From Marinobacter sp. F4216 (GTDB taxonomy: Bacteria > Pseudomonadota > Gammaproteobacteria > Pseudomonadales > Oleiphilaceae), in the NCBI RefSeq assembly GCF_019931195.1, contig NZ_JAIOUO010000004.1:372001-436000 (forward strand): a stretch of DNA of 64,000 bases. The letters are read 5' to 3'. Shown here in pieces: positions 25,060 through 35,018 of the stretch. A model generated the notes under the pieces. That model saw only the letters and a program-made list of their open reading frames with translations, was not told where the DNA came from and did not search any database. A program made the position numbers and the translations under genes. The number at the start of each line of letters is the position of its first letter. Within the stretch, counting starts at the first letter, position 1.

Positions 25060-25556
25060 GCCTCAAGGAACTCAACCTCGCGCCACACGAACAGGCCTAT
25101 GACCTGTTTCAGTCGTGCTGTGCCGCACCCGGCTGGATTCAGGGCATGATCGACGGTCGCCCCTACGCCAGCCGGGACGACATGATCGACCACTGCCAAT
25201 CGCTCTGGCCCACCCTTTCCGAAGCCGACTGGCTGGCGGCCTTCGAAGCTCACCCGAAGATCGGTGACGTAAACAGTCTGCGCGCCAAATACGCCAACAC
25301 CAAAGCGCTGGCCAGCGGCGAGCAGGCCGGTGCCAAGTCGGCACCCGATGAGATTCTGGCCCGATTGAAAACGGGCAACGACCAGTACCTGGAGAAATTC
25401 GGCTTCATTTTCATTGTCTGCGCCACGGGAAAATCCGCCATGGAGATGCTCACCCTGCTCGAAGCCCGGCTACCGAACACCCGGCAAGAAGAGCTGAAAA
25501 ACGCCGCGAAGGAACAGGCCAAGATAACGGAACTGCGACTGGAGAAACTGGTATGA
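25056..25556 (+). CDS. uraD: OHCU decarboxylase UraD
   Basis: A 166-residue enzyme that decarboxylates 2-oxo-4-hydroxy-4-carboxy-5-ureidoimidazoline to S-allantoin. The motif FEAHPKIGD (about 64-72) holds the catalytic histidine, and EKFGFIFIVCATGKS is the conserved C-terminal helix. The open frame extends upstream within xdhC, but ATG 25056 overlaps the xdhC stop and has CAGGA ahead. It overlaps uraH. Confidence 0.95.
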   Translation: MSLKELNLAPHEQAYDLFQSCCAAPGWIQGMIDGRPYASRDDMIDHCQSLWPTLSEADWLAAFEAHPKIGDVNSLRAKYANTKALASGEQAGAKSAPDEILARLKTGNDQYLEKFGFIFIVCATGKSAMEMLTLLEARLPNTRQEELKNAAKEQAKITELRLEKLV

Positions 25557-25897
25557 CCGCCAAAAGCCCGATTACGACCCACATACTGGACCTTGGCAGC
25601 GGCAAACCCGCCACCGGTGTGACCGTCGTGCTGTATCGAGTCACTGAAGCCCGGGAGCAGCTGGTTGCCACTGGCCGGACCAATAACGACGGCCGCATTA
25701 CCGACTGGTTTGCTAGCGACCTCGAAGCCGGCCAGTATCGCCTGAGGTTCCAGACTGGCGAGTGGTATCAGGCACAGGGGCTCGACACCTTTTTCCCGGA
25801 GGTAAACCTGGATTTTCAGGTCAGCGACACCGGGGCCCATTACCACGTTCCCCTGCTGCTCAACCAGTGGGGCTACTCGACCTACAGGGGGAGCTGA
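25553..25897 (+). CDS. uraH: 5-hydroxyisourate hydrolase (transthyretin-like)
   Basis: A 114-residue transthyretin-related hydrolase converting 5-hydroxyisourate to OHCU. Family signatures are the N-terminal HILDLGSGKPA with its active-site histidine, and the C-terminal YRGS tetrapeptide; HYHVPLLLNQWGYSTYRGS is intact at the end. Coupled to uraD and guaD by ATGA overlaps. Confidence 0.96.
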   Translation: MTAKSPITTHILDLGSGKPATGVTVVLYRVTEAREQLVATGRTNNDGRITDWFASDLEAGQYRLRFQTGEWYQAQGLDTFFPEVNLDFQVSDTGAHYHVPLLLNQWGYSTYRGS

Positions 25898-27294
25898 TGG
25901 CCAACACAGCCCCTCTCCCCCTGCCCGAAGGCATCGAGGCCCATCGCGGTGCGGTACTTCACTTCCTGGACGATCCCGGTAATGACAGTGACCCGGCCAG
26001 TGGCAGCATTGAATACTTCGAGGACGGCCTGCTGCTCGTTCACGACGGCAAGGTGGCAATGGTGGGCGACGCCGAGGCACTGCTTCCCCGGCTGCCGAAC
26101 GCAACCAGACTGACCGACTGGGACGGTGGCCTGCTCATGCCCGGGTTTATCGATACCCACGCGCACATGCCCCAGCTTCCGGTTATGGCCAGTTACGGCA
26201 CCCAGCTTCTGGACTGGCTGGAAAACTACACCTTCCCCCACGAGAGCCGCTTTGCGGACCGGGACTGGGCCCGGACACAGGCCGATCAATTTATCCAGCT
26301 CCTGCTGGCCCATGGCACCACGTCGGGCCTGATCTTCTGTACCTCTCATCCGGCGTCCGTGGATGCCCTGTTCGAGGCGGCCGAGCACCAGGGTATGGCC
26401 ATGAGCGCCGGCAAGGTGATGATGGACCGGCATGCCCCCGACACGCTGACCGACACGGCTCGATCGAGTTATGACGACAGCCTGGCACTGCTGGAAAAAT
26501 GGCATAACCGTGGGCGACAGCGTTACGCCATCACCCCGCGCTTTGCCGCCACCTCCAGTCCGGAACAACTGGAACTGGCCGGCCAGCTTGCACAGGCTCA
26601 CACGGATGTCCTGGTACAAACCCACTGGGCGGAGAACGAGGGCGAAATCCAGTGGACCCGGGAGCTGTTCCCGGATCGCTCCAGTTACCTCGACGTCTAC
26701 GACCATTATGGCTTGCTCGGCGCCAACACTGTGCTCGCCCACGGCATCCACATCAACGATCGCGACCGCCAGCGCCTGACCGAAACCGGCAGCCGTATTG
26801 CTTTCTGCCCCACGTCCAACACCTTCCTTGGCAGCGGCCTGTTCGATCTGGCGAGTGCCCGTTCCGCTGGGGTGAAGGTCGGACTGGCGTCTGACGTGGG
26901 CGGGGGCACCAGCCTGTCCATGCTGGCCACCATGGCGGAAGCGTACAAAGTGTGCCGGCTGCGGGGCCAGACACTGACGCCCTGGCAGGCGTTCTACCTG
27001 GCGACACTGGGAAACGCCCGGGTCCTGCATCGGGACCAGGAGTTTGGTAACTTCCGCGCCGGTCAGCAGGCAGATTTCATTGTGCTGGACCAGAGCGCAT
27101 CACCCCTGCTGGCCATGAAAGCGCCCTACTGCCAGACGCTGGCCGAGACCCTGTTCAATCTGATGATCCTCGGTGACGACCGGGCCATCGCGGCAACGGC
27201 CATCAGCGGCACCATCCGGTATCACCGGGCTACTGCGGCTCTTCCCGAATCGTCGTCCATTCCGGCAGCCACTGAGTACCCACAAGGAATTTGA
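25897..27294 (+). CDS. guaD: guanine deaminase
   Basis: A 465-residue zinc amidohydrolase that turns guanine into xanthine. Metal-binding DTHAHMPQ is at 87-94, a later histidine in VQTHWAEN, and the catalytic aspartate in SDVGGGTSLSML, the guanine-deaminase form of the motif. The ATG at 25897 overlaps the uraH stop (TGATG). It feeds xanthine into XdhAB in the same operon. Confidence 0.94.
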   Translation: MANTAPLPLPEGIEAHRGAVLHFLDDPGNDSDPASGSIEYFEDGLLLVHDGKVAMVGDAEALLPRLPNATRLTDWDGGLLMPGFIDTHAHMPQLPVMASYGTQLLDWLENYTFPHESRFADRDWARTQADQFIQLLLAHGTTSGLIFCTSHPASVDALFEAAEHQGMAMSAGKVMMDRHAPDTLTDTARSSYDDSLALLEKWHNRGRQRYAITPRFAATSSPEQLELAGQLAQAHTDVLVQTHWAENEGEIQWTRELFPDRSSYLDVYDHYGLLGANTVLAHGIHINDRDRQRLTETGSRIAFCPTSNTFLGSGLFDLASARSAGVKVGLASDVGGGTSLSMLATMAEAYKVCRLRGQTLTPWQAFYLATLGNARVLHRDQEFGNFRAGQQADFIVLDQSASPLLAMKAPYCQTLAETLFNLMILGDDRAIAATAISGTIRYHRATAALPESSSIPAATEYPQGI

Positions 27295-27297
27295 GTG

Positions 27298-28503
27298 ATG
27301 GAAGCGTACCTCTACGAGTGGCTGGGGTTGATCGTCCGCTGGCTACACGTCATTTTCGGCATTGCCTGGATCGGGGCGTCGTTTTATTTCGTCTGGCTGG
27401 ACAACAATCTCCGGGAGCCGCCGGAATGGAAGAAGCAACAGGGCATCAAGGGGGATCTCTGGGCCATCCATGGGGGCGGTATCTACGAAGTGGCCAAGTA
27501 CCACCTTGGCCCCGACCAGATGCCCACGCAGCTGCACTGGTTCAAGTGGGAAGCCTACAGCACCTGGCTCAGCGGCATGGCCCTGTTGGTTCTGGTGTAC
27601 TACCTGGGCTCAACCGGTTACCTGATTGATCCCGCCAGGGCCGACATATCCACCACCACCGGTATCGTGATTGGACTGGGCACGCTGGTCGCTGTTATGG
27701 CCGTCTACGAAGCCATGATCAGAAGCCCCCTGGCCGATAATGGGAAAGTCTTTGGCCTGCTGCTCTTTGGCATTCTGGTGCTGGTGGACTGGGGCCTGTT
27801 CCAGGTGTTCTCCGGGCGGGGCGCGTTCATCCATGTGGGCGCCGTGATAGGCACCATTATGGTGGCCAACGTTTTCCTGGGCATAGTCCCGTCCCAGCGC
27901 GCACTGGTCAGCGTTCTGGAACAGGGGCGTGAACCGGATGAGCGCGTCACTCGCCTGGCGGCACTGGCCAAACTGCGCTCGACCCACAACAACTACCTTA
28001 CCCTGCCGGTCCTGTTCATCATGATCAGCAACCATTATCCGCTCTTGTACGGGCACCCCCATGGCTGGGCCATTCTCGCCGCCATCGGCTTCATCACGGC
28101 GTTTGCCCGCCACTACTTCAACCTGCGCCACCGCCAGATCAACCGGCCGTCCATCCTGGTGACCGCGGCCGTGATGACGGCGCTCCTGATCTGGGTGATT
28201 GCCCCGCCGGGCTCCACATCCATGGCAAAGAATGGGACCCAGGTCGACGATGCCACGGTGACCACCATCGTGGAAACCCATTGCCTGGCCTGCCATGCCA
28301 CCAACCCGAGCCATCCTGCCTTCCAGTCGGCGCCGGCCGGTGTGCGTCTGGATGAGCTGTCGCTTGTGATGACCTTCAGCGACAAAGTTCGCCAGGCGGC
28401 GGTTCTCTCCCATTACATGCCGCTGGGCAACAGCACCGGGATGACAGAACAGGAGCGTCAGCAACTGGGCCAATGGCTCGACGCCCAGCAAGCTGTGGAT
28501 TAG
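27298..28503 (+). CDS. puuD: membrane urate hydroxylase PuuD with C-terminal cytochrome c
   Basis: A 401-residue membrane urate oxidase that makes 5-hydroxyisourate and passes electrons into the respiratory chain rather than making hydrogen peroxide. Eight hydrophobic helices are visible in the first ~310 residues, opening with RWLHVIFGIAWIGASF. A C-terminal cytochrome c domain carries the haem motif CLACH near residue 325. ATG 27298 is chosen by homology of MEAYLYEWL to family starts; GTG 27295 is possible. It is the last gene of the xdh operon and replaces a soluble uricase. Confidence 0.93.
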   Translation: MEAYLYEWLGLIVRWLHVIFGIAWIGASFYFVWLDNNLREPPEWKKQQGIKGDLWAIHGGGIYEVAKYHLGPDQMPTQLHWFKWEAYSTWLSGMALLVLVYYLGSTGYLIDPARADISTTTGIVIGLGTLVAVMAVYEAMIRSPLADNGKVFGLLLFGILVLVDWGLFQVFSGRGAFIHVGAVIGTIMVANVFLGIVPSQRALVSVLEQGREPDERVTRLAALAKLRSTHNNYLTLPVLFIMISNHYPLLYGHPHGWAILAAIGFITAFARHYFNLRHRQINRPSILVTAAVMTALLIWVIAPPGSTSMAKNGTQVDDATVTTIVETHCLACHATNPSHPAFQSAPAGVRLDELSLVMTFSDKVRQAAVLSHYMPLGNSTGMTEQERQQLGQWLDAQQAVD

Positions 28504-28531
28504 CCCAATTCAGTGCATGGAAGCACCTGAT

Positions 28532-28548
28532 CGCACCACCATGGTGCG
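28532..28548. promoter_or_regulatory. NtrC-like palindrome
   Basis: CGCACCACCATGGTGCG: perfect seven-base arms and three-base spacer, matching the enterobacterial NtrC site TGCACCA-N3-TGGTGCA except the outermost bases. It lies between the convergent ends of puuD and the BMP gene, where no start codon follows. Confidence 0.55.
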
Positions 28549-28579
28549 TTTCGCATAAGATTTCCCAGACTGTCGGATT

Positions 28580-28593
28580 TGACCACTTGGTCA
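28580..28593. promoter_or_regulatory. RutR-like palindrome overlapping a sigma-54-like box
   Basis: TGACCA-CT-TGGTCA matches the RutR operator core. The right half continues as TTGGTCAGATATCGCA, which resembles the xdhA sigma-54 promoter but has nine instead of ten bases between GG and GC, so it is probably inactive for sigma-54. Confidence 0.5.
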
Positions 28594-28673
28594 GATATCG
28601 CACGAAAGCCTGTTCACCGCCGTCAGCAAGTGTCGAAGGTGGGCAGGCCCGGGCTTGCTGCCTGCCTCCCGAC

Positions 28674-28708
28674 AAAAAAGGCCGGCAGGTAAACCTGCCG
28701 GCCTTTTC
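28674..28708. terminator. bidirectional terminator between puuD and BMP gene
   Basis: GGCCGGCAGGT and ACCTGCCGGCC form an 11-base-pair stem flanked by AAAAAA on the left and TTTT on the right. It serves the BMP gene on the minus strand and the xdh operon on the plus strand. Confidence 0.92.
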
Positions 28709-28723
28709 GGTAACGTATTAAGC

Positions 28724-29791
28724 TTACTGCGGCAGCGTAGCCGTGATGCCCTCAACGTACCAGTTCATGCCTGCCAGCTCTTCGTTGGTCATGGTCACGC
28801 CTTCAGGCACGCGCAACTCGCCACTCTGGTCTTTCAGAGGTCCGGTGAACGGATGGAGTTCGCCCTTGTCGATGGCTTCGATGGCCGCATCGACCTTGGC
28901 CTTCTGCTCGTCTGTCAGACGATCGCTGACGCCAACAATCTGGATCACGTCCTCAGAGATACCACCCCAGTAGTCCTGAGACTCCCAGGTGCCGTCCATC
29001 ACCGACTGAACGGTGTCGATGTAGTACGGTGCCCAGTCGTTAACCACCGACATCAGGTGCGCGTCACCACCGAACTTGCGCATGTCGGACGCCTGGCCCA
29101 CACCCCATTTGCCGCGCTTGTCAGCCGCCATCAGAGGTGCAGGGCTGTCGGTGTGCTGGACGATAACGTCCACACCCTGGTCCATCAGAGCGCTGGCGGC
29201 GTCGGCTTCCTTGGCCGGATCAAACCAGGTATTCACCCAAACCACTTTGAGTTCAATGTCCGGGTTTACTTCTTTGGCACCCAGGTACACCGCGTTGATG
29301 TCGCGGATCACTTCCGGAATCGGGAAGGACGCGATGTAGCCCAGCGTGTTGGTTTCCGTCACCATGCCGGCTGCCAGACCGGTGACGTAACGCCCCTCGT
29401 AGGTCACAGACAGGTAGGTGCCAAGGTTCTCAGCACGCTTGTAACCGGTGGCATGCAGAAAGGTGATGTCCGGAAACTGCTCCGCCACCCGAGCCGTCGG
29501 GTTCATAAACCCGAAGGATGTGGTGAAGATGACATCGTTGCCGGCCTGGGCCAGACGGCGAATGGTCCGCTCAGCGTCTGCGCCTTCGCTTACGTTCTCA
29601 ACGTAGGTTGTCTCCACCTTCTCACCGAAGTGCTCCTCGACGGCAAGACGACCCTGGTCATGCTGATAGCTCCAGCCGTGGTCACCAATGGGACCAACGT
29701 AAACGAAGCCGACTTTCATGGGGTCTTCCGCCATCGCACCCGCAGACAGGGCGAGGGAGGCAACTAAGGCCAGGCCGGGTTTCAGATTCAT
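28724..29791 (-). CDS. BMP family ABC transporter substrate-binding protein
   Basis: A 355-residue periplasmic binding protein of the Bmp/Med/PnrA type, which binds purine nucleosides or related compounds for ABC import. The signal peptide is at 1-23 (ALSAGAMAED). The two-lobed fold begins KVGFVYVGPIGDHGW and includes the family feature TTSFGFMN. ATG 29791 has TTAGGAG eight bases upstream; the longer frame to 29845 is unlikely. It is the missing binding component of the transporter at 16.6-20.2 kb and has its own sigma-54 promoter match. Confidence 0.92.
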   Translation of the reverse strand: MNLKPGLALVASLALSAGAMAEDPMKVGFVYVGPIGDHGWSYQHDQGRLAVEEHFGEKVETTYVENVSEGADAERTIRRLAQAGNDVIFTTSFGFMNPTARVAEQFPDITFLHATGYKRAENLGTYLSVTYEGRYVTGLAAGMVTETNTLGYIASFPIPEVIRDINAVYLGAKEVNPDIELKVVWVNTWFDPAKEADAASALMDQGVDVIVQHTDSPAPLMAADKRGKWGVGQASDMRKFGGDAHLMSVVNDWAPYYIDTVQSVMDGTWESQDYWGGISEDVIQIVGVSDRLTDEQKAKVDAAIEAIDKGELHPFTGPLKDQSGELRVPEGVTMTNEELAGMNWYVEGITATLPQ

Positions 29792-29857
29792 GTATACATC
29801 TCCTAAAAGGGTTATCGTTTTGCTGTTTCCGTCAGCGCGGATCACTACAAGTGTAGG

Positions 29858-29875
29858 AGCAAAAAGCTGGCCAAG
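29858..29875 (-). promoter_or_regulatory. sigma-54 promoter of the BMP gene
   Basis: On the minus strand: TTGGCCAGCTTTTTGCTC. Correct GG-N10-GC spacing with two mismatches to TTGGCACG-N4-TTGCT. It lies about 70 bases upstream of the start codon and is followed upstream by an AT-rich tract (29880-29920). Confidence 0.72.
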
Positions 29876-30075
29876 TATTCAGGTTTTTTATTTCTCTGTT
29901 TTTATTGAATATTTTATTTAACCAGCTGCTTTGCTCCACCGGTCATCGGCACTACTTTGAGGCACAGTAAAAGCCCTACCGCACCCTGCATGAGTCCGAC
30001 GAAGGAGGGCTCTCAGAGCCGCTCCCAACTCTCCACCGATGCTTGCGTCAAAGCAGGTCACAGCAACCCATCGGT

Positions 30076-30834
30076 TTAAACGGAAAAGTGCCGGAAAAAC
30101 TGCTGCGCCGTGCGACCATTCCGGACGCCCCGCGAGGTCGCAAACTGAATTGCCTCCCGATGAAGTGTTTCCCGGTCAGGAAAATCCGGGAACAACGCAT
30201 CAATGGCCTGCAGGTAGACATCCTGGGAGAAGGCATAAAAAGACAGTTGCAGCCCGAACCGATCCGCCAGCGACAACTGCTCTTCAATTGCTTCGGCCGG
30301 ATGAAGCTCGCCATCGTGCCTCTCGCCTCGCAGGTTATCGGACATGAACTCGGGCATCAGATGCCGACGGTTCGAGGTGGCGAATACCCGGACATTCTCA
30401 GGAGGCAATTCCAGCGAACCTTCCAGCACGCTTTTCAGTGCCTTGTAGCCCGATTCTCCCACATCGAAGGACAGGTCGTCGCAGAAGATGACAAACCGGA
30501 AACGCAGATCACACAGGTCATCGACAATTTCCGGCAGGTTTACCAGGTCATCCTTGTCCACCTCGATCATACGCAAGCCGTCACCCTGGTAACGATTCAG
30601 CAGCGCCTTGATCAGGGACGACTTGCCAGTGCCCCTGGCACCCCAGAGCAACACGTTGTTGGAGGGCTCTCCCGCCAGAAAACGCTCGGTGTTCCTGGCC
30701 AGCGCGTGCTTCTGCCGGTCGATGCCCTTCAGGTTTTCCCACTGCACCGGATCCAGCCGTCTGATGGCGCGCAGTCCTGCCCGGTGACGCCGCCAGATCG
30801 CCGCAGGTGTGGTCACCCAGTCTATGTTTTCCAT
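30076..30834 (-). CDS. DUF815 family ATPase
   Basis: A 252-residue AAA-type ATP-binding protein. Walker A is WGARGTGKSSL (about residues 63-73), Walker B is FVIFCDDLSF, and a sensor-1-like ATSNRRH follows. The family is widespread and of unknown role. Start is either ATG 30834 or GTG 30843; GGAGGG at 30846-30851 fits the ATG with 11 bases and the GTG with only two, so it is not decisive. The 284-base gap downstream to the BMP gene holds only the BMP promoter and a short GGCTC/GAGCC hairpin. Confidence 0.85.
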   Translation of the reverse strand: MENIDWVTTPAAIWRRHRAGLRAIRRLDPVQWENLKGIDRQKHALARNTERFLAGEPSNNVLLWGARGTGKSSLIKALLNRYQGDGLRMIEVDKDDLVNLPEIVDDLCDLRFRFVIFCDDLSFDVGESGYKALKSVLEGSLELPPENVRVFATSNRRHLMPEFMSDNLRGERHDGELHPAEAIEEQLSLADRFGLQLSFYAFSQDVYLQAIDALFPDFPDRETLHREAIQFATSRGVRNGRTAQQFFRHFSV

Positions 30835-30999
30835 ACCGCTCACTACCCTCCCGGTGCCTCATTTTTCCTTTTGGAACGTATCAGTCCCTAAGCGTTGTAG
30901 AAGGCTGTTACTGATCCTTGCCAGGGGCCAGGCCGTTAGGCAAAGGCCTGTGCACCAACTACACTGATTCCGTAACCGTGTCCAACAAATTACATAATA

Positions 31000-33924
31000 A
31001 TGCGCGACCGCCGCTTACCCGATGATACAACCCTCTCCACTCTGCTTTGGGCGACCTGTCTGGTGCTCGCTGCACTGCTCTGGCCGTGGTCCATTGCCCA
31101 GGCGGAGGCCGTCGGTGAAAGCGATAAAATTTCGATCGGTGTGACGGCCGACAACGCCCCCTACTCATTTCTGGAAGGCCGCGCACTGTCCGGCTATTCG
31201 GCGGACATCCTCCGGGAGATCTCGTTCAACAGCGGACTGGAATTCGAGTTCCGAGCCGGCAGCTGGCCCGAACTCTATGAGGCGTTTGTGCGTGGCGAAC
31301 TCGATGCCATTGACGCCATTTCCTACCGGGGCTACCTGTCTGACAAAGTCCTGTTTACCGATCCCTATCACATCCGGCAAACCTACATGATGGAAGACAG
31401 CGGTCGCCCCACCGGCCCGATCGAATCCATTGATGACCTGAAAGCAGTCCGGCTGGGTGTTGTTGAAAGCATGTTTTACCTGCCCTATCTGGAGGACCAG
31501 GACGTCGATATGGTGACCTACGACTCCATACCCAGCATGGTGAGAGCGCTGGCCTTCGGCTGGGTGGACGTCATCATCGGGCCGCGACTCAGTCTCGAAT
31601 ACCATGCCGACACCGCCGGCTTCTATTTTCTGAACGTTACCGGGGCCGTACCGTTTAATCAGCGTTCCCTGGAAGATCTGCGCATCGGCGTGCAGAAGGA
31701 CCAACCTGAACTCTTCGAAACCATCCAGACCGCCCTGAAAAAAATCCCGGAATCCCGAAAGGTAGAACTGCTGCGGCGCTGGCAGGAGTTTGGCGGTGCC
31801 CAGGTGGGTGACCGGCCCGCCATGCAGCTGAACGATCGGGAGCAGCGATTCCTGCAGGAGCTTGGCCCGATCCGGGTCGGCATTGTACAGGATTATGCCC
31901 CCTTCAGTTTTCGTGAGGGTGGCAGGCTGCAGGGATTTTCTGTGGATGTCATCAACCGTCTGGCGGAGATGACCGGCCTGCAGATCATCCCCGTCAGCGG
32001 ACAGTGGTCCGACCTTCTGAACATGTTCCGGGAGGGCCGGATCGACATCCTGGCCAACATGTCCCTTGATCAGGAGCGCTTGTCGTTCACCCAGTTCACC
32101 GATCCCTATTACATCATTCCCAATGTCGCCTTTACCCGGGATGGCGGCGTTTCAATGACGAACATCACTGACCTGAAGGGCTACGACGTGGCTATTACCG
32201 GGGGCATCTTCTATGAAAAGGATTTGAAAAACGCTCTGGGTGACGCCGTCAAGGTTTTCACCTCTCAGGAGGCCATGTTCCAGGCGCTGGAACATGACCG
32301 GGTAGATGTAGTGCTGTCGTCCCTGCCCAATGGAAACTACTGGGTTCGACAGCTCAACATACCCGGCGTACGAATCGCCGGAGAGGTAAACTTCGAGGAT
32401 CAGACCGGTGAAGACCTTCGCTTTGGCATCCAGACCAGCCTTGACCCCCTGGCTGAGATCCTCAACAAGGCAATGGCGTCCATCAGCACCACCGAAATGC
32501 GCAGTATCGAGAACCGCTGGCTTGGGGCGTCAATGGACATCAATACTCCCGGGCCCTCGAACCTGAACCTTTCGACCGAGGAACAGGCGTGGCTGGAAGC
32601 TCGTGAGTACACTCTGCCCTACTGTGTTGACCACGACTGGATGCCCTTGGAGGGCATTGACTCGGCGGGGAACCACACGGGTTTGTCCGCTGAGGCCCTG
32701 CGAATGTTCAGCGAACGGACGCAGATTCGATTCAAGCTCGTTCGCACCAAGTCCTGGCAGGAAACCCTGGAAGCAGCGCAGGAGCGAGAGTGCGACCTGC
32801 TGCCCCTGGCCATGAAAACACCCGAGCGCTCGCGCTACCTGAGTTTCACCGATCCCTATGTGCAAGTACCGAACATCGTGCTGGGGCGCATTGAAACGCC
32901 TTTCATCGAAGGATTGGGCGATCTCCGCAATAGAAAAATCGGTGTGGTGAAGGGCTACGCGTTTGCCGAGCTGCTCAAATACCGATATCCCAGTCTGAAA
33001 CTGGTTGAAGTAGAGAACGAAAGCGTAGGACTCAAACTGCTGCAGGAAAATGAACTGGCCGGTTACATCACCACACTTCCCACCGCCAGTTACCACATGC
33101 AGGATCAGGGACTGGCCGACCTGAAGGTGATCGGGCGCATCCCCGCCGACTGGTCTCTGTCAGTCGCCACCCGAAACGACGAAGCGATACTTCTGAGCAT
33201 CATGCAGAAAGTGGTGTCCAGTCTGTCACCAGAGGAGCGAAGGAACCTCGAAAGCTACTGGCGAGATGTTCGTATCGAGCAGTCGGTGGATTACACCGTG
33301 TTATGGCAGGTACTGGCCATTGCCCTTATTGGCGCCTCGTTGCTGGTGTACTGGAACCGAAAACTGGACCGGCTGAACCGGGAACTGGCCGTTGCCAACG
33401 ATACCCTGGCACGCCTGAGCGTCACCGATGACCTCACCCAGCTTGGCAACCGCAGCTACTTTGACCGGGAATTCCGCAAAAGCTTCCAGTGGTGCCAGCG
33501 TAACGAAACCGGCCTGGCGGTGGCCATGGTCGACGCGGACCACTTCAAAGCCATCAATGATACCTACGGTCACGAAGCCGGGGATCACTGCCTGATTGCC
33601 CTGGCGGATGTCATGCGGAGGAATTTTCGCCGGGAAACCGACCGCTTATCCCGTTTTGGTGGCGAGGAATTTGTGATTTTCACCAGTTACCATCACCCGG
33701 AAGAAGTCATCGAACGGCTTGATCGCTTCCGCGAAGCGGTAGCAGACAGCGCAACCGTTTATTCCGGCAAGACCATTCATCTGACCATCAGTATTGGCCT
33801 GGCAACGGGCGTTCCCGACCCGTCGGACACCCCCGCAGAATTCCTGCGACTGGCGGACCAGGCGTTGTATCAGGCCAAACAGAATGGCCGGAACCGACTG
33901 GAGGCTCGCGCCGTCAAAGAATAG
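31000..33924 (+). CDS. diguanylate cyclase with three periplasmic SBP_bac_3 sensor domains
   Basis: A 974-residue membrane sensor. A signal or anchor helix (about 15-35) leads into three tandem solute-binding (SBP_bac_3) domains at about 43-265, 285-505 and 515-755. Each has its own ITVGV-like first strand and an FTDPY stretch. A membrane helix follows at about 768-785, then a GGDEF domain. The active-site loop reads GGEEF at about 887-891 with substrate residues in [19 protein letters not shown], so cyclic-di-GMP synthesis is likely. Amino acids or similar small ligands are the expected signals. No strong ribosome-binding site is seen at 31000. Confidence 0.9.
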   Translation: MRDRRLPDDTTLSTLLWATCLVLAALLWPWSIAQAEAVGESDKISIGVTADNAPYSFLEGRALSGYSADILREISFNSGLEFEFRAGSWPELYEAFVRGELDAIDAISYRGYLSDKVLFTDPYHIRQTYMMEDSGRPTGPIESIDDLKAVRLGVVESMFYLPYLEDQDVDMVTYDSIPSMVRALAFGWVDVIIGPRLSLEYHADTAGFYFLNVTGAVPFNQRSLEDLRIGVQKDQPELFETIQTALKKIPESRKVELLRRWQEFGGAQVGDRPAMQLNDREQRFLQELGPIRVGIVQDYAPFSFREGGRLQGFSVDVINRLAEMTGLQIIPVSGQWSDLLNMFREGRIDILANMSLDQERLSFTQFTDPYYIIPNVAFTRDGGVSMTNITDLKGYDVAITGGIFYEKDLKNALGDAVKVFTSQEAMFQALEHDRVDVVLSSLPNGNYWVRQLNIPGVRIAGEVNFEDQTGEDLRFGIQTSLDPLAEILNKAMASISTTEMRSIENRWLGASMDINTPGPSNLNLSTEEQAWLEAREYTLPYCVDHDWMPLEGIDSAGNHTGLSAEALRMFSERTQIRFKLVRTKSWQETLEAAQERECDLLPLAMKTPERSRYLSFTDPYVQVPNIVLGRIETPFIEGLGDLRNRKIGVVKGYAFAELLKYRYPSLKLVEVENESVGLKLLQENELAGYITTLPTASYHMQDQGLADLKVIGRIPADWSLSVATRNDEAILLSIMQKVVSSLSPEERRNLESYWRDVRIEQSVDYTVLWQVLAIALIGASLLVYWNRKLDRLNRELAVANDTLARLSVTDDLTQLGNRSYFDREFRKSFQWCQRNETGLAVAMVDADHFKAINDTYGHEAGDHCLIALADVMRRNFRRETDRLSRFGGEEFVIFTSYHHPEEVIERLDRFREAVADSATVYSGKTIHLTISIGLATGVPDPSDTPAEFLRLADQALYQAKQNGRNRLEARAVKE

Positions 33925-33962
33925 GCGGTTCCAGAGCCCCCGATAACAACAAGGAGCGCACC

Positions 33963-34934
33963 ATGGCACGCATTTATGACGACAACTCGTTGTCCATTGG
34001 CAACACCCCGCTGGTTAAACTGAACCGAGTTAACGAAGGCGCCACCATCTGGGCCAAGATCGAAGGCCGTAACCCCGCGTATTCGGTCAAGTGCCGCATT
34101 GGCGCCGCCATGATCTGGGACGCCGAAAAACGCGGCGCGCTCACACCCGGGATGACCATCATCGAACCCACCAGTGGCAATACCGGCATCGCCCTGGCGT
34201 TCGTTGCCGCGGCCCGCGGCTATAAACTGGTGCTGACCATGCCCGCCTCCATGAGCCTCGAGCGTCGAAAAGTGCTCAAGGCACTGGGTGCAGAACTGGT
34301 TCTGACCGAGCCGGCAAAGGGCATGCCCGGGGCCATTGCCAAGGCAGAAGAGATTTTCTCCAGCGACCCGGATAACCATTTCCTGCCCCAGCAGTTCCAG
34401 AACCCGGCCAACCCCCGTATCCACGAGGACACCACCGGCCCGGAGATCTGGAACGACACCGACGGGGAGATCGATATTTTCGTGTCCGGCGTCGGGACAG
34501 GCGGAACGCTGACTGGCGTGTCCCGCTACATCAAGGGAACCCGAGGCAAGAAGATCACCACCGTGGCCGTTGAACCGGCAGACTCCCCCATCATCACCCA
34601 AACACTGAACGGTGAAGAGCTCCAACCCTCCCCCCACAAAATCCAGGGCATCGGAGCAGGTTTCGTGCCGAAAAACCTGGATCTGGAGATGGTGGACCAG
34701 GTGGAAACCGTTACCAACGAAGAATCCATGGACATGGCCCATCGCCTGATGCAGGAAGAAGGTATCCTGTGCGGCATTTCCTGTGGCGCCGCCGTGGCCG
34801 CGGCGGTGCGCGTTGGCCAGCAGCCGGAGCACAAGGGCAAAAACATCGTGGTGGTACTACCGGACTGCGCCGAGCGTTACCTGTCGTCGGCTTTGTTTGC
34901 CGATCGGTTTGGGGATCTGGAGAACAAACAGTAG
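33963..34934 (+). CDS. cysK: cysteine synthase A
   Basis: A 323-residue PLP enzyme that makes cysteine from O-acetylserine and sulfide. The PLP lysine is K43 in SVKCRIG; the substrate loop TSGNTG and phosphate loop [10 protein letters not shown] are intact, as is [11 protein letters not shown]. Overall similarity is to CysK rather than CysM. AAGGAG precedes the ATG. The C-terminal IPANLDL-type stretch is present as VPKNLDLE. Confidence 0.95.
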   Translation: MARIYDDNSLSIGNTPLVKLNRVNEGATIWAKIEGRNPAYSVKCRIGAAMIWDAEKRGALTPGMTIIEPTSGNTGIALAFVAAARGYKLVLTMPASMSLERRKVLKALGAELVLTEPAKGMPGAIAKAEEIFSSDPDNHFLPQQFQNPANPRIHEDTTGPEIWNDTDGEIDIFVSGVGTGGTLTGVSRYIKGTRGKKITTVAVEPADSPIITQTLNGEELQPSPHKIQGIGAGFVPKNLDLEMVDQVETVTNEESMDMAHRLMQEEGILCGISCGAAVAAAVRVGQQPEHKGKNIVVVLPDCAERYLSSALFADRFGDLENKQ

Positions 34935-34964
34935 GCTCTCGCCACTGTTCTAATTGCACACAAC

Positions 34965-35000
34965 GAAGCGCGCTGCGATCTGGAAATCGCAGCGCTTTCG
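34965..35000 (+). terminator. probable cysK terminator
   Basis: GCGCTGCGAT and ATCGCAGCGC form a strong stem with a short loop followed by TTTCGC, about 35 bases after the cysK stop. The T-run is short. Confidence 0.6.
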
Positions 35001-35018
35001 CAGATTACATTTTCCAGG

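Noticed and set aside
25882..27030. 382-codon open frame on the minus strand across guaD
   Set aside because: Antisense to guaD, whose motifs are intact; no start signal.
28580..28600. Functional sigma-54 promoter at the RutR-like palindrome
   Set aside because: GG and GC are nine bases apart; sigma-54 needs ten. Kept only as a possible decayed site.
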